Source of the DNA: Nipponacmea schrenckii
Lineage: Eukaryota; Mollusca; Gastropoda; Lottiidae
DNA length: 64,000 nt
Assembly: GCA_030562195.1 (NCBI GenBank)
Contig: JAUJPP010000003.1
Span: 12,741,398 to 12,805,397, forward strand
Direction: 5' to 3'
The notes beneath the pieces are model-generated. The model saw only the letters and a program-made list of their open reading frames with translations, did not search any database and was not told the origin of the DNA. A program made the position numbers and the translations under genes. The stretch's first letter is position 1. Each line of letters starts with the position of its first letter. Shown here piece by piece: positions 1-13,271 of the stretch.

Positions 1-267
1 CCCAGCTCCATAGATTGAAATTCAAACCACTGCCATGGCGACAATAATATAATTGGTACTGAACTAAAATTATTGTCCCAAAACAATTTGTACATGTGTG
101 ACCTGTTTTGAGATTTCAATTTAAAAAAAGTGAAGAAACACCTCTAATGGACCTTATAACTGAATGATAGAGGAACACAACTAGCATTTGACGAGGAAAA
201 TGAACTCCCAAAAGCACTTTTATATCATCCCTTACCATTGTATAGCCACACACTCAAAATTAACGCA
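1..267. other. Downstream flank / 3' UTR of the GT92 gene
   Basis: AT-rich non-coding DNA beyond the stop of the minus-strand glycosyltransferase. No clear minus-strand AATAAA was seen and no other gene. Confidence 0.5.
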
Positions 268-1722
268 TTAGTTATGTTTGATATTAGATCTGTTACTATT
301 TGTATTAAAATCCAAATGAAAGTATTTTGTAACCTTTTCAAATTCATCTTTAACATCATCATAATAGTTAAACATAGTTTCATCTTTTATATATTCTGAA
401 CATCTCATTCCAAAAGTTCCCATACATTTTCTATAATGGTGTAAAAAGGCTTTTTCTGGTGCATATTTTAACACTGTCCACTTTTCTTCGTTTTGTTTAC
501 TTATATGATGAATACCAATCTCAAAAATACGATATGGCATAGCCATTACTTTGGTTCTGACATGACTATATAGTTTAGAACGTGATGTCAATCCCATGAT
601 TTGTAGTCCAGAAGGGTGAGGTTTCTGTAAATTAGGATCAAAGAAAGCACTGGAGAAAGCTATGCCACAATATTGGTCTTTAAATTCGTCTAGAAATACA
701 TCTTTCCAATATTTCATGTTAGTATGTGGTATTACAAACTCATCAATGTCATTAAAAAATACATATTTAATAGTACCCATAGTTCTATATAGACAATCAT
801 TATGAGCAATTAGTTGTCCATGGTACCATATACTATTCTCACCAACAGGAATTGACCATGGAATAGTTTCAACTATACCTTTCTTCATATAATAATTCAA
901 TATTTCTTTCATTTCATCCGAAATTTTATTGTCATAGAAGTAGAATTTTTGAGCACCAAGAACTTTTGACAGTTCAATAAATTCTATAAGTTTTGCACCA
1001 GGTATATTACCAAATAAAGGAGAAATACAAATTCCAAATTGTATTTGCTTGTCTACAGGTTGAACTTTTATCACAGGAAGAACAGCTTCTGAGGAAGATC
1101 TAACATTTTTAGTTGAGACATGAAGAGGACATGATACAGTGAGGTTTTTTGGTAGTAAACAAGAATAAATATATCCACCATATTGTTTATTATGATTTTC
1201 ACACATCTCATATTGTTTAGCTAAAACACTATAAGATTCTGTATGACAAAATATTGGAACTGTTTTCCTTGTCTTATCTACAATAGTCATGATACGGATA
1301 TAAACATCAGATTTCCTATCATCCAGAAATGCTGAAAAAACAAAAATTCCGGAATCTATTTCTTGAAATTTATTCTTCTCCAAATTCTCATGGCCATATT
1401 TTAAACAATCACCATCAAAATACTGAGACTTCTTCTTAGCGTTAAGGATAATTCTGGTTTGGTTTACTGCAAGTTGAAATTGGTTGATATCTTGAGAAAG
1501 TTGTTGAATTTCTTTCTGTGTTTGAACCCACCGTTTTAACTTTTGAATATTAGAATTTTCTGTATGTTCATAACGTAGTTTTAAATCATTTTCTAACACA
1601 GTAGTAGTATGATCAGTTTGAAGACGATTATGTATAAAAACTATCATTCCAATATAAATTCCACAAAGTAAAAGAATAAATCGATTGAAAGTTATAGATT
1701 GTAAACATCCACTCTTCTGCAT
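268..1722 (-). CDS. GT92 (DUF23) family glycosyltransferase, single-exon, 484 aa
   Basis: Predicted Golgi type II membrane glycosyltransferase of family GT92; known members transfer galactose in beta-1,4 linkage, but the acceptor here is unknown. The frame is uninterrupted. A short cytoplasmic N-terminus is followed by a hydrophobic signal-anchor at about residues 15-31 (FILLLCGIYIGMIVFI), a Gln/Lys-rich stem, and the catalytic region from about residue 225. FFNDIDEFVIP near residues 322-332 holds the DxD-type metal/nucleotide-sugar site; an HHYRKC motif near the C-terminus is also typical of the family. I chose the ATG at 1722-1720 because the 8 codons upstream in the open frame start with TTG and lie just after a likely acceptor (cttttag), so they are probably 5' UTR. 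The stop is TAA at 270-268. Animal genomes often hold many GT92 paralogues, so no symbol is given. Confidence 0.9.
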   Translation of the reverse strand: MQKSGCLQSITFNRFILLLCGIYIGMIVFIHNRLQTDHTTTVLENDLKLRYEHTENSNIQKLKRWVQTQKEIQQLSQDINQFQLAVNQTRIILNAKKKSQYFDGDCLKYGHENLEKNKFQEIDSGIFVFSAFLDDRKSDVYIRIMTIVDKTRKTVPIFCHTESYSVLAKQYEMCENHNKQYGGYIYSCLLPKNLTVSCPLHVSTKNVRSSSEAVLPVIKVQPVDKQIQFGICISPLFGNIPGAKLIEFIELSKVLGAQKFYFYDNKISDEMKEILNYYMKKGIVETIPWSIPVGENSIWYHGQLIAHNDCLYRTMGTIKYVFFNDIDEFVIPHTNMKYWKDVFLDEFKDQYCGIAFSSAFFDPNLQKPHPSGLQIMGLTSRSKLYSHVRTKVMAMPYRIFEIGIHHISKQNEEKWTVLKYAPEKAFLHHYRKCMGTFGMRCSEYIKDETMFNYYDDVKDEFEKVTKYFHLDFNTNSNRSNIKHN

Positions 1723-1746
1723 GATTCCAATTTTACACCAGGTCAA

Positions 1747-3914
1747 ACGATGACTAAAAGCTTTTAAGCCGAATCAACTTTTTCTGTCTTTTTCTTTCAT
1801 CCACGATTCCATCATTTCCTTGGAATGAATGTAAAGTGATATTAGTGAGGTTGGATGGTATTAGAAGCATATAGAATAACAGGATACCATCTGTCTTATT
1901 AAGCTACATCTGTAATTAGAAAGAAGACAATATGATTAGGACATGTGGCTGTGTATGCTACAGATAATGATTTATCTAGTCATACTCAATATTACCATCT
2001 TTATTAATTATTCTCCTTATTAGACATTAATTATTATAATGTCTCCAGCTGCTTAGTCCGTTTCTTGGTGATTCACTGTAGTGTCTGTTCTAAAACTGAA
2101 TATTTTTAACTCTTTTTCTAATACATTTTTATTGGACACTATAATTCTAAACTGATTTTTATTAGACATCTCAAGTCTAAACTGATTTATACATCTTTAT
2201 AAGAACTGTCTTATTTTACTCTTCACTGGTCAACAACATACTAGTTTTGTTTTATTTTCACTATATAACAACAATCAGCTAACAAGTGACCTTCCTAACA
2301 TTTAAAAAAATTTCTTACCAAACAAGACTTAACAGTAATTCTTAATCCCTTAATGAAGAGACTGTGATTTAACTCGAATAAGATGTATTATATGCCAGGA
2401 TAAATAACTTACGCATCATAATATCAAGTTTACTTGGTCTATTTAAACAGTTGTTAAACTAATATCAGTTTTCAGATGTCTTGTACTTTTATATACATTT
2501 CCTTTATACATCATAGATTATATCGATATTCAACTCCCAATGTTAGAGACCTCTCAATATATTCTTTATTAGCTTTGTTATCAAAAACACAGATCTAAGT
2601 ATCTTTAAGTATTTTTTTTTACAATTTATATCCTCATTTGCATTAGTGTTTTTATATACCTTGTGAAGACAACTTGAAGATTTACTTTCAATATTTGATT
2701 TGAGGATACTATGAATTTACCTTCAATACTTATTAGGTTGGATAATACTACCAGTTATCTTCAAATTAGTTACCTTCATTGCTTACTTGTTTTGGTAATG
2801 TTACAAGGTACTTGCAATATTTTTTGGGAGTATGTAATAAAGGGTTCTCAACATTCATTTTCTACTCACCAAGAGCTTTTCATATATAAATGACAGTGAT
2901 CAAATTCCTGGCTTTCTGCTAACACAACTATATATTACATCATCTCGAAACATACATAAACATTAGGTATTCTTCTTTTTAAGTCAAGTGTGAAGATATA
3001 TATTCTTTCTTTTTTTCTTCCTCTTCATGTTTTACTTTAGAATTTTAATCAAGTCATCACTGTTTTCTATATATTTTTCTACCTCTTTTATATGGAGACA
3101 GATTTTTTTCAGTAGCATGCTTTTTATATGGGAAATATAAGAGGCAAAGTCTAGTTGCTTTATACCATACGGGTGTGGCATAAACAACACTCTAATAGCA
3201 AACATCAGACGAACTATTTCATATAATACTACCTCAACAATTTAAAACACCTGTAGACCTGACATGCTTAAAAAAATATCCTACAACCATACAAAAATGT
3301 TCAATGTTAAATGTTTAAATTTGGTAAAGTTAATCTTTAGGTCAACTATTTGAAATAGACAAACACCAACAAAATCTCTGTGTTTGTCTACATACCCTCT
3401 ATTCTTAATCCTGTACAAATCAACAGATTACAATTTTTAACATGGCCAGATACCACAAGTTCAACATCATCTTACCTTTTTTAGACTCACCAATTTGAGT
3501 TTTTACCATTAAGACATACTTTACACTGATTTTTTTCAAAGAAAATAAAAAAAATCTTTATATTAGATTAAGGCAGGAACGATTCAAGGCTATTCTTATC
3601 AATGCATTGCATTGGATGAAAGAAATTGGTATATTGGCTTGATACAACAAGAATCCTTATGAATATTAAAAATTTTGACATCATTATGTACATGTGAAAA
3701 AAAAAGATAAAGCAAATTCAAATTTTATTTCTATTCCCATTTAATTCAATTCAACACTACATTTTGAAGAGAAATGTCTGTCCTCTTTTGTTACAAAGGA
3801 TAAAAATAGAGATGGTCAGCGTAATACGCCCATAAAATAATGGCAGCCAATTTGTTTGGGAGGTTGACAAGAATCAGTAAATGAAAGATTTTTCTGATTT
3901 TAATTTCAGTTCAT
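1747..3914. other. Intergenic, no gene recognised
   Basis: AT-rich sequence upstream of the GT92 gene. It should contain that gene's 5' UTR exon(s) and promoter, but none can be placed. Short open frames (for example 2711-2893) show no recognisable protein features. Confidence 0.5.
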
Positions 3915-4560
3915 CCATTGGAATACCCACACCAAGTTTCATGAAAATCCATCAGGAAACTAGCTCTTAATGTATCCACAATAAATTCAACCATGTTTTA
4001 AGAACAAGGGCAATAACTCATAGTAAATTTTTTTTCGATTGGATCTGATTTTCAAATAGGGTTCACCATTTTGTTTAAACAAACACTCACACCAAGTTTC
4101 ATCAAAATCCATCCATAAACCAGCCCTCTATTGTGTCCACAATGAACGAAAACCACTATCAAGAACAAGGGCAATAACTCATACAAAATATTATGGATTA
4201 AACATTGATTTTCAATAGGGTTTATCCTTGAGGGATTACGAACACTTACAAACAAACACTCACACCAAATTTCATCAAAATCCATCAAGAAACCAGCTCT
4301 CTATCATGTCCACAAAGAATTCCTTTATCACATTCACAACAAAACTTAATTTAAATGTACCATTAAAATCCAAAAAAAAACTTTTGCCTCTATTTCCTAA
4401 TTCAAGAGCAACAAAAAATCGTTATCATTACATTGAACTTAATTAAGACCTCATCAATATAATGATCACACCCAATTCAATTAAAAACAAATGAAAAATT
4501 TCACCCTCTATTGTAGTCACAAGCCTATTGTAGACGGACAGACAGACTCTAACCCGATGG
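3915..4560. repeat. Tandem dispersed repeat, three units of about 160-173 bp
   Basis: A 'caccaagtttcat(g/c)aaaatccatc' segment begins at about 3930, 4090 and 4263. Each is followed by 'ctat(t)..tgtccacaa' and, in the first two units, 'aagaacaagggcaataactcat'. The block ends in gacggacagacagac. The same family recurs in opposite orientation at 34.2-34.5 kb. Short open frames inside are products of the repeat. Confidence 0.8.
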
Positions 4561-4952
4561 ATCAACAGCAGAATATACACGACCACATTATAATTAAGTG
4601 TATGAAACGGCATGGACAGTACTATGGCATCTATGGATAACTAAAGAATCAAACATAAAACAGCATTACTTAGATTTTATGAAGACATTCATGGAGTTAA
4701 CAACATTATTTTTATTTAGGTTGAAGGAAAGTAAAATAACTAAGAAGAAAAATGACAATTTAGCAACTTTTACCTAGGTTTAAAATGAAAATCGTTCACG
4801 TATAAAAATTCACCAAAAAATGAAAACATATGACCTACCCAAGCAATAGCTAGTGTGATATAATATAATACTAGACAAGTATTTTATGCATCAAAGATAA
4901 AATCTATATTCTATATAAAAAACTAAATATCATATTTCAAACTTACCCTGCT
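4561..4952. other. Intergenic, nothing recognised
   Basis: AT-rich sequence between a tandem repeat and a TIR element; I see no gene or structured element. Confidence 0.4.
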
Positions 4953-5577
4953 TTAAAGGGATAATAGCCGAAACATAAAATTTTAATTTCTCTCAAACTA
5001 GACTTATAACAGTATATATCCATCAGTGGACTTACCTGGTGTCCTAACACAAAATCCCTCCATAATCTGTTAAATCCACAAAATCAAGTAGTAGATTATA
5101 AAACGCTTAATATATCCATAAAGTGACTTTCAAATTGTAATTTAAAAGAGGGAAGTAACTCTAACATGTGGTTTTCCTACGTCCTAGACCTTTCACTTTT
5201 GAGTTTATCTTAACATAGTCAGACAATGTACGATATTTAAATTTATGGAAAACTGATAAAAAGCAATTTATATGATTTTGAATGAATACTCCAACACTGA
5301 CAAAATATTCAACGAAAATTAATCATAATATTATTTGTTTGTATACACTGAAGAATGATTGCCATAGAGCGCTTGCGCAAGAATGTTTTAGCTTTTATTT
5401 TCAAACTGAATGCAAACATTTCTTGCTAATTTTTTTGAAGAATTCTGAATATAGTTTTATTGTCGCTTTTTGAAAATTCATCAAGTGTGGGATTCATACT
5501 TATTTAACTTATAGTCAATATTAAACACAAATATTAACTATAGGACGAGTGTATTCTAACGCCTATTATCCCTTTAA
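4953..5577. mobile_element. TIR element of the TTAAAGGGATA family (copy 1)
   Basis: It starts TTAAAGGGATAATAG and ends with the exact inverse CTATTATCCCTTTAA (15-bp perfect inverted ends). The inner part shares 'catcagtggacttacctggtgtc' with sequences at 9.0, 15.7 and 40.1 kb. No transposase is present, so it behaves as a non-autonomous MITE. The superfamily was not determined. Open frames inside are not genes. Confidence 0.7.
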
Positions 5578-8500
5578 CTTAATTTAACACCTAGATTATA
5601 GACCTTATTCACATGTTGGCCATATTGATCCCAGCACAAGGCTCATAACAAAAAAAACACTGCAGTGTAATAGCCACCTTGACGTCTGAAAGCCTCCATC
5701 TCCAAAGCCACTAACTAGAAAACTGAATAAGCTATTTAATGATTTACTTTTACATGACTTCACATGGTCTAATATTCTTTTCACCATCTTTTCAATGTAT
5801 GAAACATGCTTTAAGTGTCTCAAAAAATTATTGAAGTTATGAATTACTTAGATAAAACAGTATCATATTATTGTTCAAATATTTTTAATAAAACAATATT
5901 AATAGATGATTATAACTATAGTTCTACCTCAGGGGGAGTCAAGGCTAATGATTGAAACCTATGACTAATAAATACAATAAATTCATCAAACCCTCCTCAT
6001 AATCTTATTTTTGATACAAGATATTAAATTTTCAATAACACTATATAATTTAATTCATCAATGCTACTAAAAAAAATTGTGTTTGCACATCACGGATGGT
6101 ATTAACTAAATATTAGTTGAGTTGAATTATTAGAAGAAAGTGATATACTAACTGTAATTGCAGTAATATGAATACATTGGTTAAGATACCAAATTCATCA
6201 TGACTGGCTTTACCAAATCATTCAATTTGGCTCCTTGCCAAAGCATTCATTTACAATATCCGTTCACTCAATCATTCACTAAGTTTTAATCAAATCATTT
6301 TTTTAGGATTTGTTTTATGGATATATGTAGATACCCTAACAATTTTACCTTTCTCTGAGTATCTTAAATAAGGAAAAAAAGAAAACTTACACTTTACAGA
6401 ATATCATTAATCTTCTTATTCCTGTGACAAGTCAATGATGTTCATTTTTTCAAACAGGTCAAAGTAGGTATATCTTCTTGTACTTGATCAAGTGACAGCT
6501 AAGGCCATACTGACAACAAGGCAGACAAATTTGTAAAAACTTCATTATTGTTTATTTTTATTGGGTTCTGTCAACTTTAGCCTCCCATTTAGTTTACCTC
6601 ATTTCAACATTGTTGACATAACAACGTGGTGTTCCTGGAATCTATCACACACTATTCACAGTTAACCTCGCAATCGGTCAGTATATAAATATACTGTAGA
6701 AACGCCCTTTTATATAATGTAAAAAAAGGATCAAATAACTAATGTCAACATACTTCCTACATACCAGATATTTAATATTTACTGCAAAATTATCTTGCAT
6801 TTTCATACATCTGTGTCTATATTTTTAACTTATAGAGATTAAAATGATATGATTAAAATGTCTAGGAATCATTGATGTCGAACTTCTAATAGATATTATA
6901 ATGAACAATGCTTTTATTTCTTTAGTTGGAATGGAAATTTAAACATATCATCTAGGATTTGATTAGCATCTCTGTCTATAATATATACAATAAGTATATT
7001 TTTCATGAGAGGTAAACAATTGCGTTGCATGTATTGAACCAAACAATTTTTGAGAACTTAATATGGGGCTTCCCATCACGAATTTAAAAGAAAAAACATA
7101 CTTTTTTTTGTCATGAACACCTATCGATAAGTCCAAAAGAATTCTCTGTGTTGTCATTTCAGTTTCTCTTTTTAAGAAAACTGACAGTGCATAATGACAT
7201 TTTTCTCAGGTTAGAATATAATAAATTACATGTACTTACCAGCATTGTATATTTCATTATTGAACACTGTGAAAATAAAATTATCATTATGACCAAAGTT
7301 TGTAATTTAATGTTTGTTAAACCATTAATTTTTATTAGAATGATAATTTGATCTATTATGTGGTGTGTAATATTCAAAACTTACATGACAGGTATTGATA
7401 ACATGCTGTTTGAAATATAATCACATCTGTAACATTGTCATACTGAGAACCAACCTAGGGTCAGATTAACTTGATCATCAAATATCATGACAATATCTGT
7501 GTACTTGAATACCAGATGGTAGATAAGTGATTAACAACACCAGTTCTCAAAACAACATCACCAAGGATAACCAAATTAATTTATTTGCCACATCAGTATC
7601 TTTAATTGCCCTGTACATTGGATTCAACAAAATTACATATAGTTTGCTTCAAATAGAGTATGTATTGGCTGATTTAGTTTGCCATACACTCAAATGATAA
7701 AATTCAGTTAATTACTGGCTTTTTATTTTCATACAGATTCCACACTGCCATAAGCTTTCATGATTTGGATGCCAGATACAGTGTTCCTTTTATCATTTTA
7801 TGATGTCCCTCATCCTCTTAGTGAACTCTTCTACATGTGCATACTTTCTATCAATGTAATAATTATTATGTGTACATGGGAGAGGTCATTATTAAACCTA
7901 GGGGTGTTTTTAATTCTATTTTCTTAATTCTCTTAAATTGTATAGATAAACTGCATGTAAAGTTCTCATTTGCTTGAACTCATTGGATTCTTTCTTACAG
8001 GAATTGTCTACAGGCCTACTAGTAATAATTGTGAGCTACTCAGTCCTAAAATTCATCCACAATCATGATCTTAGTACTTTTTTAACTTGAGAGTAAATAT
8101 TAGAGGAAAAGTGAGTCAACATACTATAGGCTATATTATCTTAGACAGGTCAAAATATGATAACTTGACACGTGCTGGGACTCTATTGTTTTTTTTTAAC
8201 AAACAGTCCACTTCATATCTTAATTCTGAACAATGTCAAATCTGTCCTCAATAACCTGTTAATATTCTACATCAATTTCAATTTTTTTTTCTAATCCTAA
8301 ACCTATAAATTGAAATATATTTATTTCCACATGATGAAAGGTCAATCAATCTGATTAATGGAACTATTCAAGATGAAGGTTTTCAGTTTGTTTTAATGGT
8401 TTTTATTGTCCCGGTATTGTTAACATTTGTATGGTAATGTTATGTTTTACATCTAATTGAAACTGGTTAACCCAGAAAACAAACAAGTCACCAATTAGTC

Positions 8501-8940
8501 TTGTCTACCAAAACACAAAACTTTTAAATTGCATTTAAATATTTCTTTACAATAGTTAAATTTCAAATTTTTACTTTCAATTTTCACAGAAGTGGTTATA
8601 AAATACTGATGCTAGGTAATCATAAAAGATTTTATCATTTAAAAATTAAATTTTATAAAAAAGATTTTGCTAGTTTTGAATCAAACAATTTTGTTATTTG
8701 CATATCATAAAATATATATCTATTATTTGCTTTTCATAAAACATTTCTGTTATTTTCTTTTCATAAAACACTTCTGTTATCTCAAATGATAAAACATTTC
8801 CTACTTTAATATATTTATTGGCCAATAAATGTTCTCATGTCTGTTCTTATAGATTTTTATTGTTTAGTCTTCAAAAGGAAGAATAAATACAAAATTTAAA
8901 AAGATTTCTTTAACAATCATTAACAAAAATAAGAAAACTT
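5578..8940. other. Intergenic, no gene recognised
   Basis: AT-rich DNA with several short open frames (such as 5605-5823 and 7148-7377, the latter open on both strands). None has domains, splice context or composition that I would call coding. Confidence 0.45.
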
Positions 8941-9187
8941 CAAAAGATATTGCGTCTAAGCATAAACATAAAATTTTAGATCTCAAGAATGGTCAATATG
9001 TATATTCATCAGTGAACTATCCTGGTGTAATAAAGTAACAGAATTACCTACATAAAATCTGGAAAACTCACAAAACTGAGTCATTTTTAAAAAAAAGGTT
9101 AATCAATTTATTAAGCATTTTTCAATACTCAAAATGCATCTTCATCTATGCAGACTATGCTCATTCTAATACCTATTATCCCTTTAA
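8941..9187. mobile_element. TIR element of the TTAAAGGGATA family (copy 2)
   Basis: The inner sequence (tctcaagaatggtcaatatg, tattcatcagtgaac, ctggtgtaataaagtaacag) matches copy 3 at 40.0-40.3 kb closely. The right end is ctattatccctttaa. The left end (gatattgcgtct) is degraded relative to copy 3. Confidence 0.65.
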
Positions 9188-12100
9188 ATGGATATCTTCT
9201 TCTAAAATATAATTTTCAATGCATAATCTTTTATACAAATATATATATAGGAATTCAAACCATTTAGTTAAATTTTTATAGTGATTTACTGATATCTTAA
9301 AGATTGTGATCATATAAATATCAGTTTAATTCTATTGTGTAGCCGGCTGTAAATAATACTAAAAATCTATCTAAGATTTAAGGATTATCAAATATATATT
9401 GGTTTCCAACAAACAGCACAATTTAATATATAAAATAATAGCCTAAAACAAATCCATTGACATTCGCTTATATCTTAAAACTAATAAAATAAAATCTCCA
9501 ATTACCAACTCTCCGAGAGACAGACTAATATTAAGAAAACTCATTTCCTTTTCTGACTTCATTTCAAATAATAAATCTTGAAAGCTTTTCCTGATCATTC
9601 AACTTGTCCAAATGTTAGTAAAGTGTGACCAGAATATATATTGGAATGTTAAATGGACATGAACTGTACCAGACTGTTTAACAATTCAGACTTCAGACGA
9701 CTATTGTCCACAGACAAAATTTTTCACTAAAAGCTAGCACAATCCATCAATAGGTAGATTGAATTTTGACAAAGTTTTATGGACTAGTAATGCTTGAATG
9801 TCATCGATTTTAAATCAGAGATCAATTTGTGTACTTATTCTCCAATGAGATTCAATTAGACTCTTTAGTTGAGTTCACAATTTACAAAATTAATGTTCTA
9901 GAAATATTTATATCTTTTTTAATATTGCATACATCACTGGCTCCAGATAACGATTCAGAACTAGGCTTGCCTTTATAACTTAAAGAATCAATGATTTTCT
10001 TGTAACAAGAAAACATGTAATAAAGCTTAAATAGCAATGAACCACTGGTTACAGTTCATCAAATTTATACCCAATATCTATCAAAAACTAACTACAGAAA
10101 ACTGAATTAACCCCAGTAAACCTTGTACAATTAATCAGACTTTATTCATTGTTACAGATCAGTTTCAAATTGAACAAAAAAATTTATATTAACAAAATCA
10201 CATTAGTTTAACAAAAAAGTCTCAACAAAAATTCAATCAAAATAGTCAAAAAACTTGAAGTCATATCAGACTAAGAAATGGGTGCGTTCTTCTGTTATTT
10301 TTCACTTTCCCTGATAATTATCAAATGATTCCAATGTACATAGTAAAGAAAATGAGTAATAAAATATTAAATTTTACCATGAGCTACAATTTGCAGCCAT
10401 CTGGTAGTGTTTTAATAATTAGTGGAAGGAGCTTGGGTCATGTCTAACATATATCCTGGAGGTAATAAGTCTCTATGGATATCAAATTGATGAATAATTG
10501 GAAGTGGAGCCCTGTAAGATTGAATGTGACTGGTTTTGAAATTGTGCAATCAAATAGGTCAGTTTTTCCATCAGGATAACTGTCATTTACTTTTGACTGA
10601 CATATCATCATCCATCACATTATTAGAGGACTAAAGAAGCTTACTGATCAAGTGGAAAGTGAAGATAAGACATTCCAGTCTGAGAACAAACTGATCAGAA
10701 GCAATTAAATCTTCATTTTATCTCCTTCAATTACTGATTCCGTTGCAACTCAAATTTAGTTAATTATCCTAATCTAGATTTAATGGGATTTTCAAAGATC
10801 TTTATCAACACTTTATTGAAATTTTAATCAGCAATTAACTTAGTCCTATGCAAAACAAATTTAAATTTCTATGACAAATAATTTTGATGTATAATGAATG
10901 AAGTGCACATCATATAACAGTCAAATTCAGCAATTTGGCTAGGATAATGAAGAAAACTACTCACTGTTTAAACAAGACATCTAGTGATTAGTCTAGAAAA
11001 TGTTTTTTAAACATAAAATCTCCAGAGTCAAGTGAAATTATTCTTCATGTCATGATCTAATACCAGACAAATTGACTTGTTACAAGAAATAATGAGCTGT
11101 TACAGAAACTCAAAGACAGTTTACTGGGAAAAGATAATATTCACCAGATGATGCATCAATCAATTCTCTAGTTCATGTCCTCATCTTCAAAAAGTAAACA
11201 ATGATAAGAAATTTTATAAAAAAGGCTCACATACTTTTAAAATATTTCTACTCTTCGGTCCACCATTTCATCAGTCAGTCCTAGAAAATACCAATAAAAA
11301 AATCTAATAACAGACTTCAGATGTATGAACTAATCCTGGCACTGAATTGAGTACCATGTGAGCATTGGAATCTTTCAATAGTCCTCCACTACCATAACAT
11401 TATTATTGATCCATGGAGCCATTGCCATTGACAACCATTATTCTGCCAATATGGCCGCCAGATAGTTGTAGACCAGATGATAATGAAGAATTCACAAAAA
11501 AAGAGTGACTTATAGAAATCAAATATTTATATTTTAGATTTATCACTTACAAAGTGAATATATATTTGTTGGTAATTATTAATCAACTTTTCATATATCA
11601 AACCTTATTGAGTCATTCTTCAATGCTTGAAGAGCGTAAGTTTACTGTAACATTTATCGAATTAAGCCACACCATCAAATTAATTTGAAGGAACAATTAA
11701 AATACAACAAAGCAAAATATTAGGCCAAGAGAAAAAGCAGGAATGTTTCAAATATTATTTATACCACTGGAATTTTCTTGTAATTTTAAGTTGTTTTTTT
11801 CACTGCCTAATTTATTTTGTTTAGATTTTTCACTTGGTTTGAAACTTTCAGCCAAATAAGATTAGCATTGAATTTACCTTATATTCGGAAAGTTATCGGC
11901 ATCTCTTCCCCTCTGACATTAAACAATATTTTTATGTAAATCAAATTACACTAAGAAATTGGAAATTTTCTAAGATAATGTCAAGTTTACCTCCAAAAAA
12001 ATCCAACATACATACAATTTTAGCATCAAAGACAATACAAGGTACATAAATAATCTTTCTGATTGAGCAGCTATAATACCATAGTGTAGTAACACAACCT

Positions 12101-12644
12101 TATAACATTAGCTTACGTCTAACAGCCTAATAGTCACACCTTATCACTTCAATCCATATATATATATATAATAAAAAATACATGCGTTGTGAAATACATT
12201 TCCAGTTTTAATTGGTTTACAAGCTATATATTGCCTATAAAATTGAAATAACATCTGTTTTAAAAATAACAAATATCAATTAATTTAATAAACTTACCTT
12301 GGAAAAAAAATTATTAAAAGCTTAAGTTCAATCAATAAATGTCATTCTTCATTTGACCCCAAGGTTTTCTTATTTAGAATATAAAATCTGGCCACATGTC
12401 AATATGCCATAAACTATAGTCTACATAAAAAACAGCACCATCTTGGACTTCCCTTTCATGACATCTCATTTCCATATTCTAACACTATCTCTTCAAACCT
12501 GGATACAACTAATTTAGTAAATTAAAAGGTTGTTCTATTTGCTGGTTGAAGTTTTCATTTTAATTCTTAGAAGAATCTGAAAAACACTTCCTGCTGGATA
12601 TTACAATTAAAAATTCCTATATTGTAAAATATGTGTTAATGCTT
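9188..12644. other. Intergenic, no gene recognised
   Basis: AT-rich sequence without a convincing coding exon on either strand, and with a short (TA)n tract near 12,160. No structured RNA or repeat array was seen. Confidence 0.45.
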
Positions 12645-13271
12645 TAAAGTTGGGTTCCCTCATTAATTAGAGCCAAAGTAAGCTTACTAATTAATTAATT
12701 TGAGCTATAATGAATAATCCATGTATTCTCAAGTTCAAAAGACCTATGTGGATGTAGAAATGCTTGTGGAATCCATTTGACTCTGTTCTGCTTTGAAACG
12801 CTAAATTTAGACTCCATGATTGTTCACGTGACCAAATGACGTCATATGAATGAAGGTGTATAAGAATTGAGTTTGTATTTTATTATTAGTGAGTTAAAAC
12901 TTATTTAAATTAGTTCATAATGTTTTACAAAGTGATATTTAAACGTTTTATAGCCTTTTGCTAGAGATAATAAATGGAATACCAAAATGCCATTGTTGTT
13001 GTGGTATGTGGGCAAGTACGCATGCGTGCATACTTAACAACCACAGCGTCCAGTTATGTACCGAATTAACAGACTGGATGATCAAAAAAAAGATCAACGG
13101 CATTTGAGACTTGAAGTACATACCTATGGTAGTACCCTACCGAGGGAAATCCCATCAGAATAAGCCTAATTACAAGTTAATTAAGGACTTTTTTGGGACC
13201 ATCTGACCCCTATTTTTCCCAGTCATTAGAACACCTCTACTTTCTATTGATGTATGTATTACCGGTCCAAT
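12645..13271 (+). mobile_element. Penelope-associated leader copy A (5' part only)
   Basis: Near-identical to 57,984-58,533, where the same leader runs straight into a GIY-YIG endonuclease frame. Copy A has about 70 bp (roughly 12,722-12,795) absent from copy B. It stops a few codons into the coding part (at 'ggtccaa'). Both copies keep an ATGACGTCAT palindrome (12,836-12,845 here), a CACGTG box just before it and a tataag motif just after it, which resembles a Pol II promoter. No reverse transcriptase is present. Confidence 0.75.

Noticed and set aside
13121..13165. Hammerhead-like ctaccgaGGGaaatCCC (also at 58,411-58,430) in the Penelope leader
   Set aside because: The core would need CTGANGA and GAAA, but the copies read CTACCGA/CTAACGA and ATCA/GTCA; too many invariant bases differ, and no stem I or III could be drawn.
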